Shown piece after piece: positions 5,097-5,579 of a stretch of DNA of 5,579 nt. Position 1 is the stretch's first letter, and each line of letters begins with the position of its first letter. Position numbers and translations under genes: made by a program. Source of the stretch: Caldifarciminota bacterium (GTDB lineage Bacteria; WOR-3; Hydrothermia; WGAB01); NCBI GenBank assembly GCA_015489295.1, contig WGAB01000189.1, positions 1-5,579 on the forward strand. The letters are read 5' to 3'. The notes below the pieces were generated by a model, which was given only the letters and a program-made list of their open reading frames with translations, ran no database searches and was not told where the DNA came from.

Positions 5097-5579
5097 GGAC
5101 TACCTGGACCCGGCTACTCCCCTGGAGGAGATCACCTATGTGGCGGTGGACCTGGAAACCACCGGCACCACCTTCCATCGGGACGGCATTCTGGAAATCG
5201 CCCTGATCCGGTACCGTCCGGGCCAGAAGCAGGAGGTGTTTGCCACCCTGCTAAACCCGGGAGTGCCCATTCCCCAGGCCTCCACCCGGGTCCATGGCAT
5301 CACCGAGGCCATGGTGCAAAACGCCCCCACTTTCCAGGACATTGCGCCCCGTGTGGCGGCGATGACCCGCAACACCGTGCTGGTGGGCCATAGCATCACC
5401 AACCTGGACCTTTCCTTTTTAAATCGGGAACTGCGGCGCGCCGGCCTGCCCCCGCGCCTCAACTACACGCTGGACACCTTTTTCCTGGGGCGCTACCTCT
5501 TTCGGACCCACAAGCGGCGGGGCCTGCAGGAACTGGCCCGGATGATGGGGGTCACGGTGGAAGAGGGCCACCGGGCGCT
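5062..5579 (+). CDS. DnaQ-like DEDDh 3'-5' exonuclease domain protein (5' part, runs off the window)
   Basis: The first 172 codons of a DNA polymerase III epsilon-like exonuclease, a metal-dependent enzyme that removes nucleotides from 3' ends. Visible motifs are Exo I VAVDLETTG with catalytic D30 and E32, the VHGIT turn at 77-81, Exo II VGHSITNLDLSFLN with D116, and Exo III with H170 in GHRA at the window edge; the last catalytic aspartate would lie just outside. The TLDT at 136-139 and GLQELARMMGV at 154-164 are usual landmarks. The Exo II motif has SITNLD where HNxxFD is more common. The start at 5062 gives PLEEITYVAVDLETTG, a normal lead-in, and a weak AAGGGA site lies seven bases upstream. 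A rival start is GTG at 5140 with GGAGGAG nine bases before it, but it would begin directly at the first strand. The first 35 bases overlap tadA, suggesting translational coupling. Whether it is the proofreading subunit, a stand-alone exonuclease or fused to a GIY-YIG or helicase domain cannot be told here. Confidence 0.88.
   Translation, partial: MSSFSDSGEWLRDYLDPATPLEEITYVAVDLETTGTTFHRDGILEIALIRYRPGQKQEVFATLLNPGVPIPQASTRVHGITEAMVQNAPTFQDIAPRVAAMTRNTVLVGHSITNLDLSFLNRELRRAGLPPRLNYTLDTFFLGRYLFRTHKRRGLQELARMMGVTVEEGHRA

Overview
This GC-rich window has two halves. The left and centre (about 1-4420) are read on the minus strand. They hold a tRNA-Val gene and two large secreted or surface proteins, each with its own promoter and terminator. 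The right (about 4500-5579) is read on the plus strand. It holds tRNA-Arg(ACG), tadA and the start of a DEDDh exonuclease gene, which look like one transcription unit. The two surface proteins end in a C-terminal domain of the type IX secretion (Por) sorting type. That domain, with conventional sigma70-type promoters and strong AGGAGGT ribosome sites, points to a bacterium of the wider Fibrobacterota-Chlorobiota-Bacteroidota assemblage or a candidate phylum such as WOR-3/Hydrothermae. The phylum is an inference from protein style and composition, not something the sequence proves.

Layout: tRNA-Val(CAC) lies at 32-108 (-) with a promoter at 120-148. The first surface protein, at 216-2261 (-), has a signal peptide, two copies of a beta-rich module around an Ig-like domain, and the sorting domain. 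The second, at 2392-4410 (-), has a signal peptide, a cleaved-adhesin-like jelly roll, an Ig-like domain, an alpha/beta domain of glutamine-amidotransferase-like style, and the same sorting domain. Each gene has a near-consensus promoter, an AGGAGGT site five bases before its ATG, and a downstream hairpin. The two hairpins share the same 25-base core. The last 77 residues of the two proteins align without a gap at 56 of 77 identities (hand count), so they share a duplicated or converted 3' cassette.

On the plus strand, back to back with the promoter of the second surface gene, a consensus promoter at 4505-4533 drives tRNA-Arg(ACG) at 4548-4621. Sixteen bases later, with no Shine-Dalgarno sequence, tadA starts at 4638. 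TadA is the deaminase that converts A34 of exactly this tRNA to inosine, so the enzyme gene sits directly behind its substrate gene. The tadA 3' end overlaps the start of a DnaQ-like exonuclease gene that runs off the window.

The most noteworthy observation is the tRNA-Arg(ACG)-tadA arrangement, which could couple editing-enzyme supply to substrate transcription or processing. The surface protein pair is the second point of interest. No CRISPR array, insertion sequence or phage gene was seen, and no gene-free stretch exceeds 300 bases.
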